Shown: positions 24,491 to 33,260, counted from the first letter of the stretch. The stretch is 64,000 nt of DNA from Streptomyces sp. NBC_00237 (GCF_026342435.1 NZ_JAPEMT010000001.1:795993-859992), one strand, 5' to 3'. Notes: generated by a model not told the origin, from the letters alone. Made by a program: numbers and translations.

Positions 24491-26794
24491 TCAACGGCAG
24501 ACGGCCAGCGCGTCCAGGGCCACCGCGCCCTGTCCGCGCGGCAGGACCATGAGCGGGTTGATGTCCAGCTCGGAGAGGTCGTCGCCGAGTTCCAGGGCCA
24601 TCCGCTGGACGCGCAGGATCACCTCGACGAGGGCGTCCACGTCTGCCGGGGGCGCCCCCCGAACGCCTTCCAGCAGGGCGTGCCCGCGCAGTTCGCCGAG
24701 CATCGCGCGGGCATCCGGCTCCCCGAAGGGCGGTACGCGTACGGCGGCGTCCCCGAGTACCTCCACCAGCACGCCACCCAGACCGACCGTGACGGTGGGC
24801 CCGAAGAGCGCGTCGCGGCCCGCGCCGACGACCATTTCCACGCCCCGCGCGACCATCTGGCAGACGAGGATTCCGTCCAGGGTGATGTTCTCGTACGCGG
24901 CGATGTCGGTCAGCTCGCGATAGGCGTCCCGGACCTGACTGGCCGAGGTCAACCCGACTTTCACCAGCCCGAGTTCGGTCTTGTGGGCGAGCTGCGGACC
25001 GGAGGCTTTCATCACGAGCGGGTAGCCGACCTGCGCGGCCGAGCGCACGGCCGCCGCCGCACTGGTCACCAGCTGCTCACGCGGTACGCGAATGCCGTAC
25101 GCCCGCAGCAACTGTTTCGCCGCGTGCTCGCTGAGCTGCTGGCCCGGGCGCATCAGTGCCTGTGCCTTGCGGAACGAGGGCGAAGGCGTGCGCGGCGCCT
25201 CGTCGAAGGGGGAGCGGTAGGAGGCCGTGAAGCGGTGGTGGTCGAGGTAGGCCCGGACGGCGGTGATGCAGTTGCCGAAGGTGCGGAAGGTGGCCAGCCG
25301 GGACGAGCCGAGCAGGGTCTCGCGGTACGCGGCCTCGGTGCCGACGGGCGACCCCCACACCACGCACACCAGCTTGTCCGTCGCCTCGGCGGCGTCCGCG
25401 AGGTCCTGGGCCAGTTTGTCGCTCATGGGAGGGAAGGGGCCTGTGATCGGGCAGATCAGCACTCCCACCGCCGGATCGGCGAGGATCGCGTCGATGATCT
25501 TCCGGCCGCGCCAGTCCCCGACGGGGTGACCCCCGTTGTCGACCGGGTTGGCCACGTTCAGGTACTCCGGTATCCACTCGTGCAGCTCCGCCTGCTTGGC
25601 GGCGTCCAGCGCCGGAAGGTCGAGACCCGCCGCCGTCGCCAGGTCCGCGAAGTGCGCGCCCGTTCCGCCCGAGATCGAATACACGACGACACCGTCGGCC
25701 AGGGGCTTGCGGGCGCGGGCCAACAGGGCGGCGGTGTCCTGGAGTTCGTCCAGACCGTCCACCCGGATGACACCGAACTGCCGCATCGCCGCATCGACGA
25801 CGTCGTCCGCGCCGGTCAGCTTCCCGGTGTGGGAGGCGGCGGTACGGGCTCCGGCCTCGGTCCGCCCGACCTTGACGGCGACGACGGGCACGCCGCTGCG
25901 GGCGGCGCGGTCGGCGGCGAGGAGGAAGGAGCGGCCGTCCTTGAGGCCCTCGATGTAGGCGGCGATGGCGCCGACCTCGGGTCGCGTGGAGAAGTACGAG
26001 ATGAAGTCCGCGGTCTCCAGATCGGCCTCGTTACCGGTGGGAGCCCAGTGCGAGAGCCGCACACCGATCTGCTGGAGGGAGAAGACAGGGCGTCCTTGGT
26101 GGCCGGACTGGGTGATGAGGGCGATGGCGGGTCCTTCCAGATCGTCCCGGAAGGCTTCGAAGGCGTTGAGGTTGGTGTTCGGACCGAGGAGACGTAGTCC
26201 GGAGTCGGTGGCGGCGACGGCGGCGGCCAGGTGGGCCTGGGCGGCGGCCCCGTCCTCACCGGTCTCGGCGAAACCGGAGGCGAAGGCGACAGCGAAGCTG
26301 ACCTTGGCGTCGGCCAGTTGATGGACGAGAGGGAGGGGGTTCTTCACGAGGAGCACGGCGAGATCGACCTGCTCGGGCAGATCGGAGACGGAGGGCACGC
26401 ACGGCAGCCCGAATACGGACTCCCGGGACGGGTGCACGGGGTGCAGGCGGGCCCCCACACGCTCGGCCCAGGCGATGAGCTGGCGGGTGATCCCCGTGTT
26501 GGGGCGGCCCTCGGCATCGGAAGCGCCGACGACGGCGACGGACTCGGGCCGGAAGAACCGGTCCAGATCCGGCACCGGGGCGTACAGCGGGCGCCCGCTG
26601 ACGTCCAGGTCGGCGGCGGTCGCGGTACCGACCCCGGAGGCGGCGGCGTCGGCGGTCGTGGTCCCCGGGGCGCCGGGGGCCCGGGTCGCGGCGGCGGTCG
26701 TGCCGTGGACGGAGGCGGACCGGGCTTCGTCCCCGCAGGCGACGACGCGGGCGCGGAGGCCGGAGGTGAGGGTGCCGTGTGTTGATCCAAGCAT
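24491..26794 (-). CDS. Acetate-CoA ligase (ADP-forming) family protein, fused CoA-binding and ATP-grasp domains
   Basis: This 767-residue protein combines a CoA-binding Rossmann domain (FFRPESVAVVGASDAEGRP, about 79-97), succinyl-CoA-ligase-like domains (ITQSGHQGRPV; ASHTGKLTGADDVVDAA) and a C-terminal ATP-grasp domain (YPLVMKASGPQLAHKTELG; LSELDINPLMVLP). Such proteins make or break acyl-CoA thioesters with ATP/ADP, and family members in actinobacteria include acyl-CoA synthetases of degradation pathways. The first 70 residues are Ala/Gly/Thr-rich and look disordered. I prefer ATG 26794 to the TTG at 26836 because an AGGAG precedes it; the spacing (about 11 bp) is loose. Confidence 0.88.
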   Translation of the reverse strand: MLGSTHGTLTSGLRARVVACGDEARSASVHGTTAAATRAPGAPGTTTADAAASGVGTATAADLDVSGRPLYAPVPDLDRFFRPESVAVVGASDAEGRPNTGITRQLIAWAERVGARLHPVHPSRESVFGLPCVPSVSDLPEQVDLAVLLVKNPLPLVHQLADAKVSFAVAFASGFAETGEDGAAAQAHLAAAVAATDSGLRLLGPNTNLNAFEAFRDDLEGPAIALITQSGHQGRPVFSLQQIGVRLSHWAPTGNEADLETADFISYFSTRPEVGAIAAYIEGLKDGRSFLLAADRAARSGVPVVAVKVGRTEAGARTAASHTGKLTGADDVVDAAMRQFGVIRVDGLDELQDTAALLARARKPLADGVVVYSISGGTGAHFADLATAAGLDLPALDAAKQAELHEWIPEYLNVANPVDNGGHPVGDWRGRKIIDAILADPAVGVLICPITGPFPPMSDKLAQDLADAAEATDKLVCVVWGSPVGTEAAYRETLLGSSRLATFRTFGNCITAVRAYLDHHRFTASYRSPFDEAPRTPSPSFRKAQALMRPGQQLSEHAAKQLLRAYGIRVPREQLVTSAAAAVRSAAQVGYPLVMKASGPQLAHKTELGLVKVGLTSASQVRDAYRELTDIAAYENITLDGILVCQMVARGVEMVVGAGRDALFGPTVTVGLGGVLVEVLGDAAVRVPPFGEPDARAMLGELRGHALLEGVRGAPPADVDALVEVILRVQRMALELGDDLSELDINPLMVLPRGQGAVALDALAVCR

Positions 26795-26840
26795 CGCTGA
26801 GCCCGCTCCTGCTCGTTGTGGAGACCGGAATGGCAATTCA

Positions 26841-26855
26841 CTGACGCTCTGTCAG
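26841..26855. promoter_or_regulatory. Operator copy CTGACGCTCTGTCAG (first of a pair)
   Basis: One arm is CTGACG, the other TGTCAG. It lies 47 bp upstream of the ATP-grasp CoA ligase start and its centre is 24 bp from that of the next copy. Confidence 0.85.
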
Positions 26856-26864
26856 ATTACTGAA

Positions 26865-26879
26865 TTGACGGTACGTCAG
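26865..26879. promoter_or_regulatory. Operator copy TTGACGGTACGTCAG (second of a pair)
   Basis: A single mismatch at the first base. With the preceding copy it forms a double site; on the plus strand the first six bases also resemble a -35 box, but the gene it serves is on the minus strand. Confidence 0.87.
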
Positions 26880-26951
26880 GAACAGGGCGGAAGGGACCTG
26901 TTCGGATTCCGGTGCCGGAGCGGGGGTCAGTGATCAGCCCGGCGATGCCGG

Positions 26952-27497
26952 TCAGGTCCCGGTGCCGCTCGCGGTCCGGGCGTGGTCGGGCAGGAGGTTG
27001 ACGAGGAGGGTGATCTGGCCGAGGTGGGTGAAGAAGTCAGCAAGGAGGCCCTGGAGGCGTTCCTGGGCGGCGGGGCTGTAGGGGAGGGTGGGGCTCGGGA
27101 CGGTGAGGGCCGGGTCGTGGTCCGGGGCCTCGGTGAGATAGCGCTCGGTGCGGGTGTGGACGACGTCGTGGTAGGCGAGGAGGTCCTTGCTTCCCGGGGC
27201 GTGGAAGGCCGCCACCTGTTCCGGGGTGTGCCCGAGGCCGGTGTCGGAGGGGTCGGCGGGGCGGTGGAAGTGGTCGGCCCAGCCGTCGGAAAGCCAGAGT
27301 TGGGGGATGCCCATGAGTTCGGAGAGGTTCCGGTCCTGGCCGCGTGTGATGCGCCAGGCGAGCCAACCGATGGAGTGGGTGGCGGGGGAGGGCCGCCAGA
27401 TGAGGGCGTCGTCGTCCAGGCCCTCGACGGCGGCGGTCAACTCCCTTCGTACGCGGCGGAAGAGGCCAAGGGTGAGGTCGTCGGGTGCGTCGGGCAT
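26952..27497 (-). CDS. DinB-superfamily protein (DUF664-like)
   Basis: A 181-residue four-helix-bundle protein of the DinB group. Recognisable pieces are LRRELTAAVEGLDDDALIW-like spacing near the start (TAAVEGLDDDALIWRP), HSIGWLAWRITRGQDRNLSEL (candidate metal His at about 52), and a C-terminal AQERLQGLLADFFTHLGQITLLVN with a second His. Members bind metal or thiol cofactors and often act as hydrolases or transferases, but the reaction here is unknown. ATG at 27497 follows GGAGGGAC. The gene belongs with the NmrA-like gene upstream, outside the operator network. Confidence 0.85.
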   Translation of the reverse strand: MPDAPDDLTLGLFRRVRRELTAAVEGLDDDALIWRPSPATHSIGWLAWRITRGQDRNLSELMGIPQLWLSDGWADHFHRPADPSDTGLGHTPEQVAAFHAPGSKDLLAYHDVVHTRTERYLTEAPDHDPALTVPSPTLPYSPAAQERLQGLLADFFTHLGQITLLVNLLPDHARTASGTGT

Positions 27498-27576
27498 GCG
27501 GGTCCCTCCGGTGGGTGTGGGTGCGTCGGCCTCGGTACCGGGGCTGGTACCGAGGCCGGTGCGTGGGTGGGGCGGG

Positions 27577-28422
27577 TCAGGGGCGGAAGGCGGCGGCGTG
27601 GTCGGCGGCCCAGGCGGCGAAGGGGCGGGGCGGGCGGCCCAGGACGTCTTCGACGGCCGAGGTCGTGTCGGCCACCGACGCGGGCACGGTCGCCCACATG
27701 TGCAGCATGAAGTCGATGCCCTCGTCGGGCCAGCCCTCCGCACGCCACTGTTCGCGGGCCTGGTCGTCGGTCAGTTCCGTGAAGCGGAGTTCCTGGCCTG
27801 TCGCCGCCGCGATGGCCGCCACCTTGGCGGCCGGGGTGAGGGCTTCGGGGCCCGTGAGGTGGAGGCTGCGTCCCGCGTGGCTGCCGTTCGTGCTCGTGAG
27901 TACGGCGGCGATGACCTCGGCGACGTCCCGCTCGTCGGCGGAGGCGGTCCGGCGGGCGGCGTACGGTTCGCGGACCTCGGACGTGGTGCGGATGGTGTCG
28001 GCCCAGCCGAGGGTGTTGGACATGAGGTCGATCGGCCAGACGAACGTCCATTCCAGGGGGCTGGTGCGGACCGCCGTGGTCAGACCGCTCTCGTCGTCGC
28101 CGACCGCGAGGACCGTCAGGCGTTGAACGCCCGCTTCGGTGGCGAGGGCCAGGATCTCCGGGCCCGTGGTGAGAGGGGTGTGGTCGTGCCCGGTGGCTCC
28201 GAGGAGGTGCAGGGCGCTGACACCGTCGAGGGCTGCGGCGAGGGTGTCCGGCTTGGTGAGGTCACCCTCGACGATCTCGACGCCGTCGGGGAGGCGGGCG
28301 GCCCCGGCCCCGGCTGCGCTCGCGTCGCGGGTGAGGGCGCGGACCGGGTGCCCGGTGCTGTGGAGGTGCTCGACCACGAGGCGGCCCAGGTTTCCCGTGG
28401 CACCAGTTACCAGAATCGTCAT
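27577..28422 (-). CDS. NmrA-like NAD(P)-binding oxidoreductase
   Basis: A 281-residue atypical SDR of the NmrA/quinone-oxidoreductase-2 type. The dinucleotide motif is TGATGNLGR (residues 6-14). The body contains VSALHLLGATGHDHT and WTFVWPIDLMSNTLGWADTIR, with no canonical Tyr-x3-Lys, as expected for NmrA-like proteins that sense or slowly reduce quinones. ATG at 28422 has GAGGAG upstream. The 279 bp before it hold no gene and presumably its promoter; it is followed by the DinB gene 79 bp downstream. Confidence 0.9.
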   Translation of the reverse strand: MTILVTGATGNLGRLVVEHLHSTGHPVRALTRDASAAGAGAARLPDGVEIVEGDLTKPDTLAAALDGVSALHLLGATGHDHTPLTTGPEILALATEAGVQRLTVLAVGDDESGLTTAVRTSPLEWTFVWPIDLMSNTLGWADTIRTTSEVREPYAARRTASADERDVAEVIAAVLTSTNGSHAGRSLHLTGPEALTPAAKVAAIAAATGQELRFTELTDDQAREQWRAEGWPDEGIDFMLHMWATVPASVADTTSAVEDVLGRPPRPFAAWAADHAAAFRP

Positions 28423-28701
28423 GCGGCTCCTCGTCGGGTGATCGGTGCCGGGGCTGTCATGTTGCCCGGCTGTGGACGAGGTTAGGCTCCAACTAGGCCG
28501 CGTATTGGCCCAGTTGCCGATCCTGTGCGGCTGGTCCGGGCTCCGGTCCGGGTGGGGCCCGTTCCGCACGGTGCGGGTAGCTGGCGTCACCCTGGCGAGG
28601 AGTGGGGCACGGGGTGGAGCTTCCCCGCTCCCGGCGGCGGGGGCCGGGTACGGGGAGACCGGTTTCGGTGGCCTCCCCTGACAGGGCTGGGTGTCTGGTG
28701 C

Positions 28702-28884
28702 TCAGTGCTGGCGCTTGAGGGTGCCGAGGAGGGCGGCCAAGGCGGCGGGGGCGGGCGTGACGATCCGGCCCGGCTCGTCGCTCTCGCGGAGGTGGATGCG
28801 GCCCGTTGCGGATGCGGACAGCTCGACGCATTCGCCCTGGCCGCTGCTGCCGCTGAAGCTGGACTTCTGCCAGTCGGGTTCCAT
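28702..28884 (-). CDS. DUF397 small protein, copy 1
   Basis: A 60-residue DUF397 protein with the family pattern WQKSSFSGSSGQGECVEL, IHLRESDEPG and a C-terminal AALAALLGTLK helix. DUF397 proteins accompany WhiJ-type regulators in Streptomyces and modulate them, probably by direct binding. GTG 28887 is an alternative start; AGGAG lies 6 bp from the GTG and 9 bp from the ATG. It is the last gene of the minus-strand set regulator-DUF397-DUF397. Confidence 0.92.
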   Translation of the reverse strand: MEPDWQKSSFSGSSGQGECVELSASATGRIHLRESDEPGRIVTPAPAALAALLGTLKRQH

Positions 28885-28900
28885 CACGGGATGCTCCTGG

Positions 28901-29101
28901 TCAGCTCGTAGGGCTAGAGAACGCTCCTGCTTTGACGGTACGCAGCAGTCCGGTCAGGCCGTTAGGCGTAACGGTGGTGACGTGGGTGGGGTCGTCGCTC
29001 TCGCGGAGGTGGATGCGGCCCGTTGGGTCGATCGCCAGCTCGACGCACTCTTGCGAGCCCCCTGTGCTGAACGACGACTTTTGCCAACTGAGCTGAGGCA
29101 T
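28901..29101 (-). CDS. DUF397 small protein, copy 2
   Basis: A 66-residue paralogue of the next gene, with WQKSSFSTGGSQECVEL, IHLRESDDPTH and GLTGLLRTVKAGAF. It lies 11 bp after the regulator stop and 16 bp before the second DUF397 gene, so all three are one operon. Two DUF397 copies behind one regulator suggest duplication within the locus. Confidence 0.92.
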   Translation of the reverse strand: MPQLSWQKSSFSTGGSQECVELAIDPTGRIHLRESDDPTHVTTVTPNGLTGLLRTVKAGAFSSPTS

Positions 29102-29112
29102 CAGGCTCCTTC

Positions 29113-29991
29113 TTACAGGCTGTACATCACGTGCTGGATCAGGCTAATCGAGTCCTGGGTGTCATGGGACTCGGGCTTGGCTTCCGGGTCGATCGGTGCG
29201 AGTGCGAGTTCGCTCAGCCGGTCAAACATCCTCGCGTACTCGTCCAATGTCCCGACCTCACTCAAGAAGGCGGAGTTCAAAGGGTGTTCCAGATAGACGG
29301 TGTCAAGCTCCTGGGTCGCGCCGCCGAAGAGGATGAAGGGACGGCTGAATGCGGCGTAGACCCCCGCTTCGAACGGGAAGATCTGGATCGTGACGTTGGG
29401 GAGTCGTGCAACCTCAATGAGGCGGAGCAGTTGCTTGCGCATGGCTTGCGCTCCGCCCACCCTGACGCGCAGCGCCGATTCGTGGATGACCGCGTGGTAG
29501 CTCATGGGCGATTCGCCATCGAGGATCTGCTGCCGTTCCATCCTGAACCGGGTGAAGCGGTCGAGCGTTGACTCGTCCTCCATGGTTGCGAGTACGGCAC
29601 GGGCATAGTCGGCGGTTTGCAGCATGCCGGGGATGAACAGCGGCTCGTGGATTCTGATCCGGCTCGATCGGAACTCAAGCTCCGCAAGGTCGATGCCGGA
29701 GGGCGCGACGGTGTCCCGGAACTCGTCCCACCACCCCTTCCCCGTGGCCTGCGCCATCTCCATAAGCCCGTCGAAGTACGGGCCCGGTGGGCAGCCGTAC
29801 TCGCGCAGCAGCTTGTAGAGCCGGTTCCGGGACACGTCGACGCGGCCCGCCTCAATGTTGCTAATGCGCGTGCGGTCGGCGTCGAGCAGGGCACCGGCGC
29901 GGTCGCCGGACAGGCCCGCGCTGTTCCGCAGTTTGCGGAGTTCTAGGCCGAGGCGGCGGTGTCGTTCGCTGGGATTGCTCCTGGGTGGCAT
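29113..29991 (-). CDS. WhiJ/Scr1-type helix-turn-helix regulator
   Basis: A 292-residue XRE-family regulator. The helix-turn-helix is at about residues 13-65 (LGLELRKLRNSAGLSGDRAGA, TRISNIEAGRV) and is followed by the DUF5753 ligand-binding region (IHEPLFIPGMLQTADYARAV; SALRVRVGG; VTIQIFPFEAGVYAAF). Locus structure with DUF397 proteins and an RsbW-like ATPase matches the whiJ/abaA type of accessory developmental switch. The ATG at 29991 has GGAGG at good distance; the frame extends upstream without support. Confidence 0.93.
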   Translation of the reverse strand: MPPRSNPSERHRRLGLELRKLRNSAGLSGDRAGALLDADRTRISNIEAGRVDVSRNRLYKLLREYGCPPGPYFDGLMEMAQATGKGWWDEFRDTVAPSGIDLAELEFRSSRIRIHEPLFIPGMLQTADYARAVLATMEDESTLDRFTRFRMERQQILDGESPMSYHAVIHESALRVRVGGAQAMRKQLLRLIEVARLPNVTIQIFPFEAGVYAAFSRPFILFGGATQELDTVYLEHPLNSAFLSEVGTLDEYARMFDRLSELALAPIDPEAKPESHDTQDSISLIQHVMYSL

Positions 29992-30223
29992 GTCTGACCT
30001 CCTGCGAAGCAGTGTGCCGGGGCCAACTGGCGTGGGCCACGTGGTTATTCGTACGTCACTCACATCGGTGACATTCCTCGGAAACGGTTGCAACTCTCGG
30101 AACGGGTTCCCTACCTTCGAAGAGCGGAAGTACCCCCACCCTCACGGAAGTTGACGGGCGGACCTGGTCACCGCGACCTGCCCGTACGTGACCGTACGAG
30201 CCAGCGCACGCCGAGGAGGAAGC

Positions 30224-30682
30224 ATGCGGAACCGGAACCGACCCGCCCTCACCGCCGACGTATCCCTGGTCTTTCCGCCCGACCCCGCCTGGGTCCGTAA
30301 CGCCCGGGAGACCGTACGGACCCTCGTCGAAGCCGCCGGGAGAGGTGAACTCCTCGACGCTGCCGTGCTGTTGACGTCCGAGGTGGTCACGAACTCCATC
30401 GCCGCGTGCACCCTGAGCGGCACCGCCGGGCCCATCACCCTCTTCGCCGGGTGGACCGACCTCGGCAAGCTCCTCCGCGTCCTCGTGCACGACGAGGCTC
30501 CGGGGCGGCCCCAGTGCCAGAGTCCGGCCCCGGATTCCGAGGGCGGGCGCGGTATGCAGCTCGTCTCGGGCGGGGCCGACGCATGGGGCGTGTGCGCGCA
30601 CGGGCCTGGGGAGGGCAAGGCCACCTGGTTCGAGCTGGGGCGGTTCGAGCGCGGGTACCGGTTCGAGGGGTGGCTGCCGTGA
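30224..30682 (+). CDS. RsbW-like ATP-binding protein of the WhiJ locus
   Basis: A 152-residue GHKL ATPase-fold protein: N-box AVLLTSEVVTNSIAACTL (about 47-64) and G2 box SEGGRGMQLVSGGADAWGV (about 105-123). Divergent from the WhiJ-type regulator with a 232-bp promoter region between. In similar loci this protein is thought to act as an anti-sigma-like partner; the target here is unknown. The ATG at 30224 follows GAGGAGGAA at ideal spacing. Confidence 0.9.
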   Translation: MRNRNRPALTADVSLVFPPDPAWVRNARETVRTLVEAAGRGELLDAAVLLTSEVVTNSIAACTLSGTAGPITLFAGWTDLGKLLRVLVHDEAPGRPQCQSPAPDSEGGRGMQLVSGGADAWGVCAHGPGEGKATWFELGRFERGYRFEGWLP

Positions 30683-30804
30683 TGGAGGCCGAGCCGGTGA
30701 CGGAGGAGGGGCGGCGTTTCGAGCAGGGTGGTGTCCGGGGATCTTTTGCCGTGCGGCCCTGCCTGGGGAGTCGCCGCGGAGGAGGCAGAGGGGATAATGG
30801 GGAG

Positions 30805-31197
30805 ATGTCCTCCAGACCACAGCACCTCGCTCCTGCGACGATGGGGTTCTCGGGCGCGGCCACCGAGGACCTGGCGCTGTACCGGGAAAAGTTCCTGCGC
30901 CGTTTGCCGGACTCCCTGGATGAGCTGCGCGGCCCGAGCCAGGGCATCGTGGAGCTGCCGCTGCACCTGGCCTGGTCCGGAATGACCTCGTACGACCTGG
31001 GCAAGCCCCGCCAGCGCATGGGGCTGTACCGCACGGTTTTGCACGAGGGCCTGCGCGAGGACCTTCCGCGCTACCTCAACGAGAACCTGCTCCAAGAGTT
31101 GTGGCCCGTGCTGCGCACCCTCGTCGGCCGCACCGTGCGCACCGTATGGGAAGAAGCCTTTCCCCAGCTCGCATCTCGCGCCCGAGCAGCCGCGTGA
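30805..31197 (+). CDS. Candidate antitoxin partner of the AbiEii-like nucleotidyltransferase
   Basis: I recognise no domain in this 130-residue helical, Leu/Arg-rich protein (LYREKFLRRLPDSLDELRGPS; RYLNENLLQELWPVLRTL). It is coupled to the downstream nucleotidyltransferase by a GTGA overlap, the position of the antitoxin in type IV systems, but it is shorter than the usual AbiEi and lacks a clear winged helix. GATAAT at 30793-30798 sits exactly where a -10 box should be for transcription to start at the ATG, suggesting a leaderless mRNA. Confidence 0.7.
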   Translation: MSSRPQHLAPATMGFSGAATEDLALYREKFLRRLPDSLDELRGPSQGIVELPLHLAWSGMTSYDLGKPRQRMGLYRTVLHEGLREDLPRYLNENLLQELWPVLRTLVGRTVRTVWEEAFPQLASRARAAA

Positions 31198-31868
31198 CGG
31201 ACATGCCGGAGCTGCACACACGGCTCCTGGCGGATGTGATCGCGCTCGGGTCCCCGTATCCGCTGGTTCTCACCGGTGGATACGCCGTGCGGGCGCACCG
31301 CCTGGTGAACCGTCCCAGCCAGGACCTCGACGTCGCCACCGAAAACCCGGCACCCATGGCCGACATCGCCGCCACGCTCCGTGCCGGGCTCGAAGGTCGG
31401 GGTTGGAGGGTGGCGGCGCTTGAGACCGCCCCGCTCTCCGCCCGTTTCACCGTGGCTGACCCGAATACGGGGCAGGAGTGTGAAGTCGACATTCTCAAGG
31501 AAGTCTTCTGGCGGCCAGTCGTCAGGAGTCCGTACGGGCCCGTTCTCGCTGAGGAGGATGTCATCGGCACCAAGGTCCGTGCCCTCGCCGACCGTGGTGC
31601 GCCACGCGATCTCATCGACGTGTTCGCAGCCTCCCGTCGTTGGAGCGCTGCCGACCTGGAGGAATTCGGCCGTCGGCATGCCCGTGGCCGCTTCGAACAG
31701 GAAGACCTGCAGGCAAACCTTGCCGGAGCCGAGTGGACTGACGACGAAGCCTTCGCCGCCTACGGCCTCAACGACGCCGCGATCTCCGCTCTCCGAGTGT
31801 GGGCCGTGGAATGGGCCGACGATCTCGCCGCCCGGCTCCTTGAGGATTCCGATGATTTCGGGCACTGA
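31194..31868 (+). CDS. AbiEii/AbiGii-type nucleotidyltransferase toxin
   Basis: A 224-residue DNA polymerase-beta-like nucleotidyltransferase. The fold signature is LTGGYAVRAHRL followed by the first acidic pair in SQDLDVAT (about residues 24-47), and the third acid is in ECEVDILKE (about 97-105). The later AEEDVIGTKVRALADRGAPRDLIDVF is typical of AbiEii toxins, which inactivate the cell by modifying RNA and protect against phage or stabilise replicons. GTG at 31194 overlaps the upstream stop; ATG 31203 is an alternative without a ribosome site. Confidence 0.87.
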   Translation: MTDMPELHTRLLADVIALGSPYPLVLTGGYAVRAHRLVNRPSQDLDVATENPAPMADIAATLRAGLEGRGWRVAALETAPLSARFTVADPNTGQECEVDILKEVFWRPVVRSPYGPVLAEEDVIGTKVRALADRGAPRDLIDVFAASRRWSAADLEEFGRRHARGRFEQEDLQANLAGAEWTDDEAFAAYGLNDAAISALRVWAVEWADDLAARLLEDSDDFGH

Positions 31869-31911
31869 CTGACAGAGGACGTGGTGGGCCAGCTCGCGGG
31901 CGTAAGGGGAT

Positions 31912-33105
31912 TCAGCGGTGCCGGGGAGCGCGTGCCACCGCCCGCGCGATGCGTTCCGCGTCCAGGGCCATTTCGCGGAACATTCCCGAGATCGGGTTCG
32001 TGAAGCCCGTGAAGTGCAGGGCGGGGGCCTGGGGGGACGTGCGGGGTCCGTGGACGGTGGGGCGGCCCTGTGCGTCCAGCACGCCGAGGTGGCCGACCAG
32101 CCCCTCCAGGGAGCGGCGGTAGCCCGTGGCGGCGATGATCACGTCCGGGGCGAGGCGGGAGCCGTCCGCGAGGAGGGCTTCGCCCGTCGCGGCGTCGAAG
32201 GAGTCGAGTGCGGTGACCGGCTCGACCTCGCCCGCCCGTATCGCGGCGATCAGGCCCACGTCCTGGACGGGGATCGCGCCCTCGTTCACTCGCGAGTACA
32301 ACCCGCGAGTGGGGCGGGGCAGGCCCTGGGCCGAGAGGTCGGGGACCGAGAGGCGGCAGACCACGTCGCCCGCCCGGTCCACCAGGCCCACCGGGAGGCG
32401 GCGCACCAGGATGCCCGTGCGCTGGGCGGGCCAGCCCGCCGTGGTGCGGCGCAGGATGTACGGGGGTGTGCGGACGGCGAGGCGTACGCGGGAAGCACCG
32501 CCCGAGGCGAGGTCGGCGGCGATCTCCGCGCCCGTGTTGCCGACGCCAACGACCAGGACGTCCTTGCCCTGGAAGGGAGTTGGGTTGCGGTAGTCGGCGG
32601 CGTGGAGGAGTTCGCCCTTGTACGAGGCCGAGTGGGGCCAGGCCGGGAGGTGCGGGGTGTGGTTGTGGCCGGTGGCGACGACCACGGCGGAGCCCGTCAG
32701 CTCGCGGCCGCCGCTGGCGTGGAGGAGCCAGGCGGAGCCGTCCGGGGTGCGGTCGACACGGGAGACCTCGACGCCCGTGACGATCTCCAACTCGTGGTGG
32801 TCCACGTACTTTTCCAGGTAGCGGACCACGTCGTCCCGGGAGACCCAGCGGCCGAACGAGCGCGGCATCTTCAGGCCCGGGAGGCCCGACAGAGCGCGGG
32901 TGGTGTGCAGGTGCAGTCGGTCGTAGTGGGCCCGCCAGGACGCCCCGACCTGGTCGGACTTCTCCAGGACCACGGCACGGACGCCCCGGGCGCGCAGGGC
33001 TGCCGCCGCTGCCAGACCGCCGGGGCCCGCTCCGATGACGTACACCGGGCGGTCGTTGGTGGTGGCTATGCCGGGGGAGCCGGGGTTGCGGTCGCTGGAG
33101 GCCAT
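31912..33105 (-). CDS. Flavin-containing monooxygenase-like NAD(P)/FAD oxidoreductase
   Basis: A 397-residue two-dinucleotide-domain flavoprotein. The FAD motif is VIGAGPGGLAAAAALRARG (about residues 21-39), the NADP motif VVGVGNTGAEIAADL (about 171-185), and the FMO/YUCCA-type linker VVATGHNHTPHLPAWP lies between. It should hydroxylate a soft nucleophile or perform a Baeyer-Villiger-type insertion, but the FxGxxxHxxxWP-type motif is not clear-cut. The start at 33105 is inferred from the onset of homology. It is divergent from the DUF35 gene whose promoter holds an operator; the site is 141 bp from this start. Confidence 0.85.
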   Translation of the reverse strand: MASSDRNPGSPGIATTNDRPVYVIGAGPGGLAAAAALRARGVRAVVLEKSDQVGASWRAHYDRLHLHTTRALSGLPGLKMPRSFGRWVSRDDVVRYLEKYVDHHELEIVTGVEVSRVDRTPDGSAWLLHASGGRELTGSAVVVATGHNHTPHLPAWPHSASYKGELLHAADYRNPTPFQGKDVLVVGVGNTGAEIAADLASGGASRVRLAVRTPPYILRRTTAGWPAQRTGILVRRLPVGLVDRAGDVVCRLSVPDLSAQGLPRPTRGLYSRVNEGAIPVQDVGLIAAIRAGEVEPVTALDSFDAATGEALLADGSRLAPDVIIAATGYRRSLEGLVGHLGVLDAQGRPTVHGPRTSPQAPALHFTGFTNPISGMFREMALDAERIARAVARAPRHR

Positions 33106-33245
33106 GAGGCGTGAGCGTAACCGTGCGTGCTCGGTTGATAGGTCTCGGTCAAGAGGGGAATCGGGTTGCGAATTGATCACGCGGGGTGGGGGTGTGGTGG
33201 GTGGTTGGTGCGGGGGCCTTGCGGACTGGAGGCTCGTCCGGTGAA

Positions 33246-33260
33246 CTGACGTACCGTCAG
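33246..33260. promoter_or_regulatory. Operator copy CTGACGTACCGTCAG
   Basis: Perfect arms CTGACG/CGTCAG around TAC. It lies in the divergent region between the flavin monooxygenase (141 bp) and the DUF35 gene (90 bp), and may act on either or both. Confidence 0.9.
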
